In this document: in pieces, positions 25,665-34,868 of the stretch
Layout: each line of letters begins with the position of its first letter
Numbering within the stretch: position 1 is the first letter of the stretch
Assembly: GCA_003241055.1 (NCBI GenBank)
Contig: QFOD01000002.1
Coordinates: forward strand, 239,601-303,600
Length of the DNA stretch: 64,000 nt
Source of the DNA: Roseateles depolymerans
Lineage (GTDB): Bacteria; Pseudomonadota; Gammaproteobacteria; Burkholderiales; Burkholderiaceae_C
Direction: 5' to 3'
Notes under the pieces: generated by a model
The model's database searches: none
Told to the model about the DNA's origin: nothing
What the model saw: only the letters and a program-made list of their open reading frames with translations
Made by a program: the position numbers and the translations under genes

Positions 25665-26908
25665 GCGCGGCCTCCGCGCATGAGTTGCCTGTTTTCCAGG
25701 TCGATGCGCAGCACCACGGCCAGCGCGACGCAGTTCATCAGGATGGCCGAGCCACCGAAGCTCATCAGCGGCAGCGTCAGGCCCTTGGTGGGCAGCGCGC
25801 CCAGGTTCACGCCCATGTTGATGAAGGCCTGGCCGCCCATCCAGATGCCTATGCCCTGCGCGTAGAGGCCGGCGAACACGCGGTCCAGCGCGATGGCCTG
25901 GCGGCCGATCAGGAAGCAGCGGCGGGTCAGCCAGAAGAAGGCCAGGATGACCAGGGCCACGCCGACGAAACCCAGCTCCTCGCCGATCACCGCAAGCAGG
26001 AAGTCGGTATGGGCCTCGGGCAGGTAGTGCAGCTTTTCGACGCTGGAGCCCAGGCCCTGACCGAACCATTCGCCGCGGCCGAACGCGATCAGGCTGTGCG
26101 TGAGCTGGTAGGCCTTGCCCTGCGCATACTTCTCGTCCCAGGGGTTGAGGTAGGCAAAGATGCGCTCGCGGCGGAAGTCGCTGAAGGTGATCATCAGCAC
26201 GAAGGCGCCCACCAGCACCGCGACGATCAGGAAGAACATGCGGCCGTTCACGCCACCCAGGAACAGCACGCCCATCGCGATGGCGGCGATCACCATGAAG
26301 GCACCCATGTCGGGCTCGGCCAGCAGCAGCAGGCCGATGAAGGCCAGCGCGATCGCGATGGGCGTGACGGCCTGGAAGAAGTTCTCCCGGGCGTCCATCT
26401 TGCGCATCATGTAGTTGGCCGCGTAGAGCGCGATGCCGAACTTGGCCAGCTCGGACGGCTGGAAGTTCATCACCCCCAGCGGGATCCAGCGCCGCGCGCC
26501 ATACACCACCTTGCCCACGCCCGGGATCAGCACCGCCACCAGCAGCAGCAACGCGGCCACGAACACCCAGGGCGCCCAGCGCTCCCAGGTGGCCACCGGG
26601 ATCTGCACCGTCACCAGCCCGGCCACCAGGCCGAAGCCTATGGCAACCAGATGGCGGGTCAGGAAATGCGTGGGCAGGTATTTCGCGAAGCGCGGGCTGT
26701 CCGGCAGCGCGATGGAGGCCGAATAGACCATCAGCAGGCCGAAGGCCATCAGCGCGACCACCACCCACACCAGCGTCACGTCGAAGCCCTGCAGCTGCGT
26801 GGGCCGGCCGGCCGACGTCGAGACCCAGTCGCGCACCGGCACGCTGCCCACGGCCTCGCCGCGCTTGAAGAGGCGCTCGCCATAGGCGCGCAGGGCGGCC
26901 GCATTCAT
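25661..26908 (-). CDS. ftsW: Peptidoglycan glycosyltransferase FtsW
   Basis: A 415-residue SEDS-family membrane protein that polymerises lipid II at the septum with FtsI. Ten or so membrane helices are apparent, with signature stretches GARRWIPLGVMNFQPSELAK, LLAEPDMGAF and the C-terminal LPLMSFGGSAIL. An N-terminal cytoplasmic extension of about 45 residues precedes the first helix. The ATG shares a base with the murD stop (TGATG). Confidence 0.97.
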   Translation of the reverse strand: MNAAALRAYGERLFKRGEAVGSVPVRDWVSTSAGRPTQLQGFDVTLVWVVVALMAFGLLMVYSASIALPDSPRFAKYLPTHFLTRHLVAIGFGLVAGLVTVQIPVATWERWAPWVFVAALLLLVAVLIPGVGKVVYGARRWIPLGVMNFQPSELAKFGIALYAANYMMRKMDARENFFQAVTPIAIALAFIGLLLLAEPDMGAFMVIAAIAMGVLFLGGVNGRMFFLIVAVLVGAFVLMITFSDFRRERIFAYLNPWDEKYAQGKAYQLTHSLIAFGRGEWFGQGLGSSVEKLHYLPEAHTDFLLAVIGEELGFVGVALVILAFFWLTRRCFLIGRQAIALDRVFAGLYAQGIGIWMGGQAFINMGVNLGALPTKGLTLPLMSFGGSAILMNCVALAVVLRIDLENRQLMRGGRA

Positions 26909-28659
26909 CACAGCGTGCCTCCGCGTTCGTCGGCCAGGCGCTGCACCTCGGCCACGAAGACCTCGGCGCGGTGCGCGTAGTTGCGGAACATGTCCAGACT
27001 CGCGCAGGCCGGGCTCAGCAGCACGCAGTCGCCGCTGTGCGCCTGGGCCAGGCACCAGGCGGTGGCCGCCTCCAGCGTGTCGTGATGCTGCTGGGGTATG
27101 CCGGTCGCGGCCAGCGCTGCGGCGATCTGCGGGGCGTCGCGGCCGATCAGCGCGACGGCGCGTGCATGCCGGGCCACCCCGGCCCCCAGCGGCGCGAAGT
27201 CCTGGCCCTTGCCGTCGCCGCCGAGGATCAGCACCAGCTTGGCGGGCGCGCGGTCCGCGCCCAGGCCGCTGATGGCGGCCACGGTGGCGCCGACGTTGGT
27301 GCCCTTGGAGTCGTCGAAGAACTCCACGCCGTCGATCACGCCCACGGGTTCCACCCGGTGCGGCTCGCCGCGGTACTCGCGCAGCCCGTGCAGCATGGGT
27401 GCCAGCTCGCAGCCGGCCGCCGTGGCCAGCGCCAGCGCCGCCAGCGCATTGGCCGCGTTGTGGCGGCCGCGCACGCGCAGCGCATCGGCCGGCATCAGGC
27501 GCTGGATGGACAGCGGCTCGTCCTCGTCGCCGCGGCGCTTCTTGATCGTCGGGTCCAGCTCGCGGGCGCGCACCAGCCAGGCCAGGCCGCCCTCGTCCAC
27601 CAGGCCGAAGTCGCCCGGCGCGGTGGGCGCGTTCAGCCCGAAGCGCACCACGCGGCGCGCCACCGTGCGGCCGGGCCGGCCGCGCGAGCCTTTGACGAAC
27701 ACCGGTGCCGGCACCAGGGCCTCGACCTCGGCGTCATCGCGGTTCACCACCAGCACCGTCGGGCTGCTCATGTCGGTGCCGAAGATGCGGGCCTTGGCGC
27801 GGCCGTAGGCGGCCATGTCGCCATGCCAGTCGAGATGGTCCTGCGTGAGGTTGAGCACCGCGCCGGCGGTGGGGTCGAATCCGACCACACCTTCAAGTTG
27901 GAAGCTGGAGAGTTCGAGCACCCAGACCTCGGGCAGGGTCTCGAACACCGGGCCGCGCGGCGGTGGCGGGGCGATGGGCAGCGGGGCCTCCTCGGGCGGC
28001 AGCTCCACCGCGGGTGCGGCCTCGGCCGGCACCTCGCCAACCTCGGGGGACGGGTCTTGCTCAGGCGCGGTCTCGGCGGATGCCTCAGGCTCGGGAGCCG
28101 GAGCCGGCTCGGCCGCCACCTCGGGCTCGAGCACCGGATCGGGCTCGCGCGCCAGCGCCTCGGCCAGCGTATCGAGCAGCGTGGGGCCGATATTGCCGGC
28201 CACGGCCACGCGTTTGCCGGCGCGCTCGGCCAGCAGCGCGGTCATGCAGGTGGTGGTGGTCTTGCCATTGGTACCGGTGATGGCCAGCACCGCGGGGGCG
28301 TAGCCGTGCTGGCTCTTCAGCGCGGCCAAGGCCTGCGCGAACAGCTCCAGCTCGCCCTGCACCGGCAGGCCGCTCGCATACACCGCAGCCAGGCGCGGGT
28401 CCAGCGGCGACAGGCCCGGGCTCTTGAACACGCCGTCCAGCCCCTGCAGGTCTTCCGCCGCCAGCGCGCCCGACATGAAATGCGCGCCCTCACCCAGGGC
28501 CTCGCGCAGCGCGGCCAGTTGTGGCGGCTGCTCGCGCGAGTCCCACACCGTGACACGCGCGCCAAAGCCCGCGCACCAGCGCGCCATCGCCAGACCCGAG
28601 TCCCCGAGGCCCAGCACCAGCACGCGCTGGTCGGCGAACGAAGGCAGGTCGAGTTTCAT
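26908..28659 (-). CDS. murD: UDP-N-acetylmuramoylalanine--D-glutamate ligase with a long acidic Pro/Ala/Glu insert
   Basis: A 583-residue Mur ligase adding D-Glu to UDP-MurNAc-Ala; typical bacterial MurD is about 440-500. The N-terminal segment VLGLGDSGLAMARW, the ATP loop GTNGKTTT (129-136), VLELSSFQL (about 247-254), the DHLDWHG motif and DDSKGTNVGAT are all intact. Between GNIG (155-158) and LELSSFQ there are about 90 residues instead of about 15: residues 171-240 form a low-complexity run rich in Pro, Ala and Glu. A smaller basic-acidic insert (around KKRRGDEDEP) lies later. The catalytic residues look unaffected. The ATG has a GAGGAGG site. ftsW follows with a one-base overlap. Confidence 0.96.
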   Translation of the reverse strand: MKLDLPSFADQRVLVLGLGDSGLAMARWCAGFGARVTVWDSREQPPQLAALREALGEGAHFMSGALAAEDLQGLDGVFKSPGLSPLDPRLAAVYASGLPVQGELELFAQALAALKSQHGYAPAVLAITGTNGKTTTTCMTALLAERAGKRVAVAGNIGPTLLDTLAEALAREPDPVLEPEVAAEPAPAPEPEASAETAPEQDPSPEVGEVPAEAAPAVELPPEEAPLPIAPPPPRGPVFETLPEVWVLELSSFQLEGVVGFDPTAGAVLNLTQDHLDWHGDMAAYGRAKARIFGTDMSSPTVLVVNRDDAEVEALVPAPVFVKGSRGRPGRTVARRVVRFGLNAPTAPGDFGLVDEGGLAWLVRARELDPTIKKRRGDEDEPLSIQRLMPADALRVRGRHNAANALAALALATAAGCELAPMLHGLREYRGEPHRVEPVGVIDGVEFFDDSKGTNVGATVAAISGLGADRAPAKLVLILGGDGKGQDFAPLGAGVARHARAVALIGRDAPQIAAALAATGIPQQHHDTLEAATAWCLAQAHSGDCVLLSPACASLDMFRNYAHRAEVFVAEVQRLADERGGTL

Positions 28660-28774
28660 CAACGCCTCCTCGCCACGTCGTGCATGGCCAAGCGGCCCCG
28701 GCGCAACTGGCTTTGCCAGGCCGCTCGGGGCGCCCCCTTGAGGGGGAGGCGCGAGGCGCTTCGGGGATGGGCGC
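28660..28774. repeat. Hairpin-rich intergenic element between mraY and murD
   Basis: The only sizeable gap inside the mur block. It contains AGCGGCC (28691-28697) pairing with GGCCGCT (28719-28725) around an inner CTGGC-TTT-GCCAG stem, then a CCCCCT/AGGGGG hairpin at 28733-28746. The style matches mobile-looking intergenic repeats of Burkholderiales. It lies in the transcribed region and could influence mRNA stability between mraY and murD. Confidence 0.55.
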
Positions 28775-29953
28775 TCATCGCAGCTTCAAGCTGGCCAGGC
28801 CGACCAGGCACAGCAGCATGGTGACGATCCAGAAGCGCACGACCACCTGGGTCTCCTTCCAGCCCTTCTTCTCGAAGTGGTGGTGCAGCGGCGCCATCAG
28901 CAGGATGCGACGGCCCTCGCCGTACTTCTTCTTGGTGTACTTGAACCAGCTCACCTGCAGCATCACCGACAGCACCTCGGCGACGAACACCCCGCCCATG
29001 ATGCCCAGCACGATCTCCTGGCGCGTGATCACGGCCAGCGTGCCCAGGCCGCCGCCCAGCGCCAGCGCGCCCACATCGCCCATGAAGACCTGGGCCGGGT
29101 GGGTGTTGAACCACAGAAAGGCCAGGCCCGCGCCGGCCAGCGCGCCGCAGAAGATCAGCAACTCGCCCGCACCCGGGATGTAGGGCAACAGCAGGTATTT
29201 GGAATACACCGACGAGCCGGTCAGGTAGGCGAAGATGCCCAACGCGCCGCCCACCAGCACCACCGGCATGATGGCCAGACCGTCCAGCCCATCGGTGAAG
29301 TTCACCGCATTGCTGGTGCCGACGATGACGAAGTAGCTCAGTGCCACGAAGCCCCACACGCCCAGCGGCATGGAGATGGTCTTGAAGAAGGGCAGCAGCA
29401 GGTCGGCCTTGGGCGGCAGACCCGTGGAGAAGCCGCTGGCCACCCAGCGGAAGAACAGCTGCACCACGCCCAGGAACGAGGTCTCGGACACGCTGAACGC
29501 GAGATACAGCGCCGCGAACAGGCCGATCAGGCTCTGCCACAGGAACTTCTCGCGGCTGCGCATGCCCTCGGGGTTCTTGTCGACCACCTTGCGCCAGTCG
29601 TCCACCCAGCCGATGGCGCCGAAGCCCATGGTCACCACCATCACGATCCAGACGAAGCGGTTGCTCCAGTCGAACCACAGCAGCGTGGCCACGCCGATGC
29701 CGATCAGGATCAGCACGCCGCCCATCGTCGGCGTGCCGCTCTTGCTCAGATGCTGCTGCACGCCATAGGCCCGGATAGGCTGGCCGATCTTCATCTCGGT
29801 CAGGCGACGGATCACCCACGGGCCGAAGGCCAAGCCGATCAGCAGCGCGGTCATGGCCGCCATCACCGCACGGAAGGTGATGTATTGAAAGACGCGCAAG
29901 AACCCGAGGTCCGGGTACAGCCCCTGCAGCCACTGGGCCAGGCTAAGCAGCAT
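28775..29953 (-). CDS. mraY: Phospho-N-acetylmuramoyl-pentapeptide transferase
   Basis: A 392-residue ten-helix membrane enzyme that makes lipid I from UDP-MurNAc-pentapeptide and undecaprenyl phosphate. Catalytic signatures GWVDDWRK, NFTDGLDGLA and APLHHHFEKKGW are present. Length is slightly longer than in E. coli (360). Its ATG lies 11 bases inside the end of murF. Confidence 0.98.
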   Translation of the reverse strand: MLLSLAQWLQGLYPDLGFLRVFQYITFRAVMAAMTALLIGLAFGPWVIRRLTEMKIGQPIRAYGVQQHLSKSGTPTMGGVLILIGIGVATLLWFDWSNRFVWIVMVVTMGFGAIGWVDDWRKVVDKNPEGMRSREKFLWQSLIGLFAALYLAFSVSETSFLGVVQLFFRWVASGFSTGLPPKADLLLPFFKTISMPLGVWGFVALSYFVIVGTSNAVNFTDGLDGLAIMPVVLVGGALGIFAYLTGSSVYSKYLLLPYIPGAGELLIFCGALAGAGLAFLWFNTHPAQVFMGDVGALALGGGLGTLAVITRQEIVLGIMGGVFVAEVLSVMLQVSWFKYTKKKYGEGRRILLMAPLHHHFEKKGWKETQVVVRFWIVTMLLCLVGLASLKLR

Positions 29954-31358
29954 GGTCGTTTCCTTTGACGGTGCCGGCCTGCAGGGCGGCCACCACCTGT
30001 TCCATCTTCATGAAGCGCGAGCCCTTGACCAGGGTCTGGGCCACGCGCGGTTGTTCGTTCAGTGCCGCGACCAACTCGCCCGTGCTGCCAAAGGCGCGGG
30101 CGCGCGGGCCGAAGGCCGCCGCGGCATCGCGGGCAGCGGCTCCGGCGGTCCAGAGCTGGGCGATGCCGCGCTCGGCCGCATAGGCCCCCACCTCGCGGTG
30201 GAAGGCCGGGCCCTGGTCGCCCACCTCGCCCATGTCACCGAGGATCAGCCAGCTCTCGCCCGGCAGCGCGGCCAGCAGCTCGATGGCGGCGCGCACACTG
30301 TCGGGGTTGGCGTTGTAGCTGTCATCGATCAGCGGGCGGCCGGCCGCGTCGCGCTTGAACTCCGAGCGGCCCTTGACCGCGCGAAAGCCCTCCAGGCCCT
30401 GGACGATGAACGCCAGCGGCACGCCTGCGCCCAGCGAGCAGGCCGCGGCGGCCAGCGCATTGCGCACGTTGTGCAGGCCGGCCATGTGCAGCGCCACCGG
30501 CGCGCTGCCGGCCGGCGTGTGCAGCTCCAGCGCCCAGTGCTCGCCCTGCCACTGCGCCGCGCCGGTGACGTCAGCTTCGCCCTGCAGCGCGAACGTGAGA
30601 TGGGGCCGGCTGCCGGCCAGCTCGAACCAGACGGGCGCGCAGGCGTCGTCGGCCGGGAACACCGCGCAGCCGCTGGCGCCCAGCGCCTGCAGCACCTGGC
30701 CGTTCTCGCGCGCCACGGCGTCGACCGTGGCCATGAACTCCTGATGCTCGCGCTGCGCGTTGTTCACCAGCGCCACCGTGGGCGCGGCCATCGCCGCCAG
30801 CGGGGCGATCTCGCCCGGGTGGTTCATGCCCAGTTCGATGACTGCAACGCGGTGGCTTAAGCCCTCGTCGTGGCGCAGGCGCAGCAGCGTCAGCGGCACG
30901 CCGATGTCGTTGTTGTAGTTGCCTTCGGTGGCCAGCGCCGCCTCGCCCGCCCAGGCGCGCAGGATGGCCGCGATCATCTGCGTGGTGGTGGTCTTGCCGT
31001 TGGAGCCGGTCACCGCGATCAGCGGCAGCTGCTGACGCGCACGCCAGCCGGCGGCCAGCGCCCCCAGTGCGGCCTTGGCATCCACCACCTCCAGGCCCGG
31101 CAGACCGGCCGCGGCCAGGCCACGCTCGGCCAGTGCGGCCACGGCGCCCGAAACACGCGCCTGGGCGAGGAAGTCGTTGGCGTCGAAGCGCTCGCCGCGC
31201 AGCGCGACGAACAGGTCGCCCGCGCGCAGCGTGCGCGTGTCGCTGTGCACGCGGGCGAAGCGCGTGGCGCCGTCTCCCACCAGGCGGGCCGGCACGCCCT
31301 GACCCTGCAGCAGCGCCTGGGCCTCGCTCAGCGACAGGAAACCCTGCTCGGCGCTCAC
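29943..31358 (-). CDS. murF: UDP-MurNAc-tripeptide--D-Ala-D-Ala ligase
   Basis: A 471-residue Mur ligase that adds D-Ala-D-Ala. The ATP loop GSNGKTTTTQM, the motif GMNHPGEI and the C-terminal IDDSYNANPDS are characteristic. The start is GTG at 31358, overlapping the murE TGA (GTGA). The stop is a TAG inside the mraY start region. Confidence 0.97.
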   Translation of the reverse strand: MSAEQGFLSLSEAQALLQGQGVPARLVGDGATRFARVHSDTRTLRAGDLFVALRGERFDANDFLAQARVSGAVAALAERGLAAAGLPGLEVVDAKAALGALAAGWRARQQLPLIAVTGSNGKTTTTQMIAAILRAWAGEAALATEGNYNNDIGVPLTLLRLRHDEGLSHRVAVIELGMNHPGEIAPLAAMAAPTVALVNNAQREHQEFMATVDAVARENGQVLQALGASGCAVFPADDACAPVWFELAGSRPHLTFALQGEADVTGAAQWQGEHWALELHTPAGSAPVALHMAGLHNVRNALAAAACSLGAGVPLAFIVQGLEGFRAVKGRSEFKRDAAGRPLIDDSYNANPDSVRAAIELLAALPGESWLILGDMGEVGDQGPAFHREVGAYAAERGIAQLWTAGAAARDAAAAFGPRARAFGSTGELVAALNEQPRVAQTLVKGSRFMKMEQVVAALQAGTVKGNDHAA

Positions 31359-32821
31359 AGGCCGGCCCTTTCCAGCAGCGCCGCCCGGGCCTGCTCGACA
31401 TCGGAGAAGTGCCGGCGCACGCCCTGCACCTCCTGGTAGTCCTCATGGCCCTTGCCGGCGATCAGCAGCACATCGCGCCCGCCGGCCTGCAGCACCGCGT
31501 CGCCTATCGCCTGGGCCCGGTCCTCGACGATGCGGGCCTGCGGCGCGCCGGCCGCGATGTCGGCCAGAATCTGCGCGGGCGGCTCGGTGCGCGGGTTGTC
31601 GCTGGTGATGACGACCTGGGCGGCCAGGCGCTGGGCGATCTCGCCCATCAGCGGCCGCTTGGCCCGGTCACGGTCGCCGCCGCAGCCGAACACGCACACC
31701 AGCTTGCCGCGGCGCGCCAGCGCCAGGCCCTGCAGCGCAGACAAGGCCTTGTCCAGCGCGTCCGGCGTATGGGCGTAGTCCACCACCACCAGCGGCAGCT
31801 CGCGCCCGTTGCCGACACGCTGCATGCGGCCCGGCACCGGCGTGACCTCACCCAGCGCACTCGCCACATCGGCCAGCGCATGGCCCTGTGCGCGAAGCAC
31901 GGCGGCCACGCCCAGCAGGTTGGCGGCGTTGTAGTCGCCGATCAGCGCGGTCTGCACGGCGACGATCTCGTCACCCTCGTGCAGCGTGAAGGCCAGGCCG
32001 CTGGCCGTGTAGTGCAGGCCGCGGGCGCTCAACCGCGCCTCGGGGCGCTCGACGCCCACGGTCCACACCTCCAGCGAGGCCAGCTCCACGGCCAGCGAGG
32101 CGCCGCGCGGATCGTCGAGGTTGACGACGGCGGTGCGCAGACCGGGAAAGTCGAACAGCGCGCGCTTGGCCGCCCAGTAGACGTCCATGCTGCCGTGGTA
32201 GTCGAGGTGGTCCTGCGTGAAATTGGTGAACACGGCGATGCGCACCTGGCTGCCGGCCAGGCGGCGCTCGACGATGCCGATGCTGCTGGCCTCGATCGCG
32301 CAGGCTGCGAAGCCTGCATCGCGCATGCCGGCGAAGGTGGCCTGCAGCAGCACGGGGTCAGGGGTGGTGAGGCCGTTGTAGTCCAGCCTGGGCGGCTCGC
32401 CCGTGCCCAGCGTGCCGATCACGCCGCAGCGGCGGCCCAGCAGCGACGAGGCCTGGGCGATCCACCAGGCCGACGAGGTCTTGCCGTTGGTGCCGGTGAC
32501 GGCAATCACGTCCAGGCCCTCGGTGGGCTGGCCGAAGTAGGCCGCGGCGATCTCGCCGGTGCGGGCCTTGAGCCCGGGCAGCGACGCGATGCGGGCATCC
32601 GCGAAACCGAAGCGCTCGACCTCGGACTCCTCAACCAGGCAGGTGGCCGCACCGGCGGCCAGCGCCGCGGCGACGAATTCGCGGCCGTCGCGCGCATAGC
32701 CGGGCCAGGCGATGAAGGCGTCGCCGGGCTGCACCTGGCGGCTGTCGGTGCGCAGCGTGCCGGTGCACCACTCGGACAACCAGCGGGCCGCGGCTTCGGG
32801 GGATTTGAGACGGGTCAACAT
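31355..32821 (-). CDS. murE: UDP-MurNAc-L-Ala-D-Glu--meso-diaminopimelate ligase
   Basis: A 488-residue Mur ligase that adds the third stem residue. The ATP loop GTNGKTS and the DNPR motif (in SDNPRTEPP) are present. DNPR marks meso-diaminopimelate as substrate rather than lysine, as expected in Gram-negative bacteria. EASSIG and the DHLDYHG motif are also visible. ftsI ends seven bases upstream of its ATG. Confidence 0.97.
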   Translation of the reverse strand: MLTRLKSPEAAARWLSEWCTGTLRTDSRQVQPGDAFIAWPGYARDGREFVAAALAAGAATCLVEESEVERFGFADARIASLPGLKARTGEIAAAYFGQPTEGLDVIAVTGTNGKTSSAWWIAQASSLLGRRCGVIGTLGTGEPPRLDYNGLTTPDPVLLQATFAGMRDAGFAACAIEASSIGIVERRLAGSQVRIAVFTNFTQDHLDYHGSMDVYWAAKRALFDFPGLRTAVVNLDDPRGASLAVELASLEVWTVGVERPEARLSARGLHYTASGLAFTLHEGDEIVAVQTALIGDYNAANLLGVAAVLRAQGHALADVASALGEVTPVPGRMQRVGNGRELPLVVVDYAHTPDALDKALSALQGLALARRGKLVCVFGCGGDRDRAKRPLMGEIAQRLAAQVVITSDNPRTEPPAQILADIAAGAPQARIVEDRAQAIGDAVLQAGGRDVLLIAGKGHEDYQEVQGVRRHFSDVEQARAALLERAGL

Positions 32822-32828
32822 GGGGGCC

Positions 32829-34607
32829 TTAAAAGCTTTCCTCGACCGCCTTGACGTTCTGGTTCGCGACGATCTGGGTCTTCACGTCCAGGTCGGGTGC
32901 CACGCCCAGCAGGCGCAGCGTCTGCGCGGTCACCTGGCTGAACACCGGGCCCGCGACCACGCCGCCGTAGTAGGCGCCGGCGGTGGGCTCGTCCACCATC
33001 ACCGCGACCACGATGCGCGGCTTGCTGATGGGCGAGATGCCGACGAACCAGGAGCGGTACTTGTGGCCCGCATAGCCCTTGCCTTCCTGCTTGTGCGCGG
33101 TGCCGCTCTTGCCGCCCACGCTGTAGCCGGGCACCTGGGCCTGGGGCGCGGTGCCGCCGGGGCCGGCCGCGGCCTGCAGCATCTGGCGCACCTCCTCGGT
33201 CACCTTGGGCGAGAACACGCGGATGCCGGCCACCGGGTGGTCGTGCGGCTGACGCAGGATGCTGACCGGGATGATCTCGCCGTCGCGCGCAAACACGGTG
33301 TAGGCGCGCGCCAGCTGGAACAGCGAGGCCGACAGGCCGTAGCCGTAGCTCATGGTGGCCTGCTCGATGGGCCGCCAGCTCTTCCAGGGCCGCAGCTTGC
33401 CGGTGACCGCGCCGGGGAAGTTGATCTGCGGCCGCTGGCCCAGTCCGATGGCCGTGAACATCTCGTGCATCTCGCGCGGCTGCATCTGCATCGCGAGCTT
33501 GGTGGCGCCGATGTTGCTGGAGAACTTGATGACCTCGCGCACCGGGATCAGGCCGTGCGCGTGGGTGTCGCTGATGACGGCGCCCTGGAAGGCGTAGCGA
33601 CCGTTGCCGGTGTCGATCAGCGTGTCGGGCGTGACACGGCCCGTTTCCATCGCCAGGCCCGCGACGAAGGGCTTCATCGTGGAGCCTGGCTCGAACACGT
33701 CGGTCAACGCGCGGTTGCGCAGCTGCTCGCCGGAGAGGTTCTGGCGGTTGCCGGGGTCGTAGCTCGGGTAATTGGCCAGCGCCAGCACCTCGCCGGTCTG
33801 CGCGTCCAGCACCACGACGGAACCGGCCTTGGCCTTGTTCTGGGCAACCGCATCGCGGATGCGCTGGTAGGCAAAGAACTGCACCTTGGAGTCGATGGCC
33901 AGGTCCACGTCATGGCCGTTGACGGCCGGCGTCATCTCGCCGATGTCCTCGACCACGCGGCCCAGGCGGTCGCGCACCACGGAGCGCGAGCCGTCACGGC
34001 CCTGCAGGTCCTTCTGGAACGCGAGCTCGATGCCTTCCTGGCCCTTGTCCTCGGCGCCGGTGAAGCCCACCACATGAGCCGCGGCCTCACCCTCGGGGTA
34101 GCGGCGGCGGTATTCGCGGTCCTGGAACACGCCCTTGATGCCCACGGCCTTCACGCGTGCCGCCGTCTGGTCGTCGGCCAGGCGCTTGAGCCACACGAAG
34201 CGCGACTCCGGGTTGAGCTTGGCGGCCAGCTCCCTGTCGCTCAGCCCCAGCGCCTTGGCCAGCTCGGCGCGCTTGGCCGGGTCCGCGTCGACCTCCTTGG
34301 GAATCGCCCAGATGGAGGGCACGGCCACGCTGGCGGCCAGCACCTGGCCGCTGCGGTCGGTGATGCGGCCGCGGCTGGCCGGCAGCTCCATCGTGTGCGC
34401 ATAGCGGGCCTCGCCCTGCTTCTGGAAGAAGTCGTTGTGCAGCACCTGCACATAGACCGCCCGCGCAAGCAGGCCGGCGAACGCGAAGCCCACCAGCCCC
34501 ACCAGAAAGCGCGAACGCCAGGGCGGCGTCTTGGACGCCAGCAGCGGGCTGGTGGAATAACTGACGCCCCGGGCCGCGCCGACGCCCCGCGCACCGGGCC
34601 GGCTCAT
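32829..34607 (-). CDS. ftsI: Peptidoglycan D,D-transpeptidase FtsI (PBP3)
   Basis: A 592-residue septal transpeptidase and beta-lactam target. A cytoplasmic tail and one membrane helix (about 33-54) precede the pedestal domain. The three active-site motifs are S309-TMK in EPGSTMKPF, S363-S-N in FSSNIG, and K500-SGT in GGKSGTAHK. The N-terminal 30 residues are Gly/Arg/Pro-rich. It overlaps ftsL by four bases (ATGA). Confidence 0.98.
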   Translation of the reverse strand: MSRPGARGVGAARGVSYSTSPLLASKTPPWRSRFLVGLVGFAFAGLLARAVYVQVLHNDFFQKQGEARYAHTMELPASRGRITDRSGQVLAASVAVPSIWAIPKEVDADPAKRAELAKALGLSDRELAAKLNPESRFVWLKRLADDQTAARVKAVGIKGVFQDREYRRRYPEGEAAAHVVGFTGAEDKGQEGIELAFQKDLQGRDGSRSVVRDRLGRVVEDIGEMTPAVNGHDVDLAIDSKVQFFAYQRIRDAVAQNKAKAGSVVVLDAQTGEVLALANYPSYDPGNRQNLSGEQLRNRALTDVFEPGSTMKPFVAGLAMETGRVTPDTLIDTGNGRYAFQGAVISDTHAHGLIPVREVIKFSSNIGATKLAMQMQPREMHEMFTAIGLGQRPQINFPGAVTGKLRPWKSWRPIEQATMSYGYGLSASLFQLARAYTVFARDGEIIPVSILRQPHDHPVAGIRVFSPKVTEEVRQMLQAAAGPGGTAPQAQVPGYSVGGKSGTAHKQEGKGYAGHKYRSWFVGISPISKPRIVVAVMVDEPTAGAYYGGVVAGPVFSQVTAQTLRLLGVAPDLDVKTQIVANQNVKAVEESF

Positions 34608-34867
34608 GGCTGGCCTCCGGATGCCACCAGCGCCGGGGAAATCGGCATCATCTTCAGGCGCTCGCGGGCCACCTGCTCCACGCGCAGGTTGGTGGCCTGC
34701 TCGTGTCGTTCGGCCAGCAGCCGTTCACGGTCCGAGGCCAGACGCTGGCCTTCGGTGCGGGCGCGGTCGATCTCGGCGAACAGCCGGCGCGATTCATAGG
34801 CGTTATGCACCAGCACCAGTCCGCTGGCCAGCACGGCAAGAATCAGTGCGAGGTTGAGCCGGGCCAT
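34604..34867 (-). CDS. ftsL: Cell division protein FtsL
   Basis: An 87-residue bitopic divisome protein. One membrane helix (about 4-22) is followed by a periplasmic coiled coil (ESRRLFAEIDRARTEGQRL and onward) that would pair with FtsB. The start giving MARLNLALIL lies one base after the rsmH stop. The sequence is poorly conserved in the family, so the call rests on topology and position between rsmH and ftsI. Confidence 0.92.
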   Translation of the reverse strand: MARLNLALILAVLASGLVLVHNAYESRRLFAEIDRARTEGQRLASDRERLLAERHEQATNLRVEQVARERLKMMPISPALVASGGQP

Positions 34868-34868
34868 G

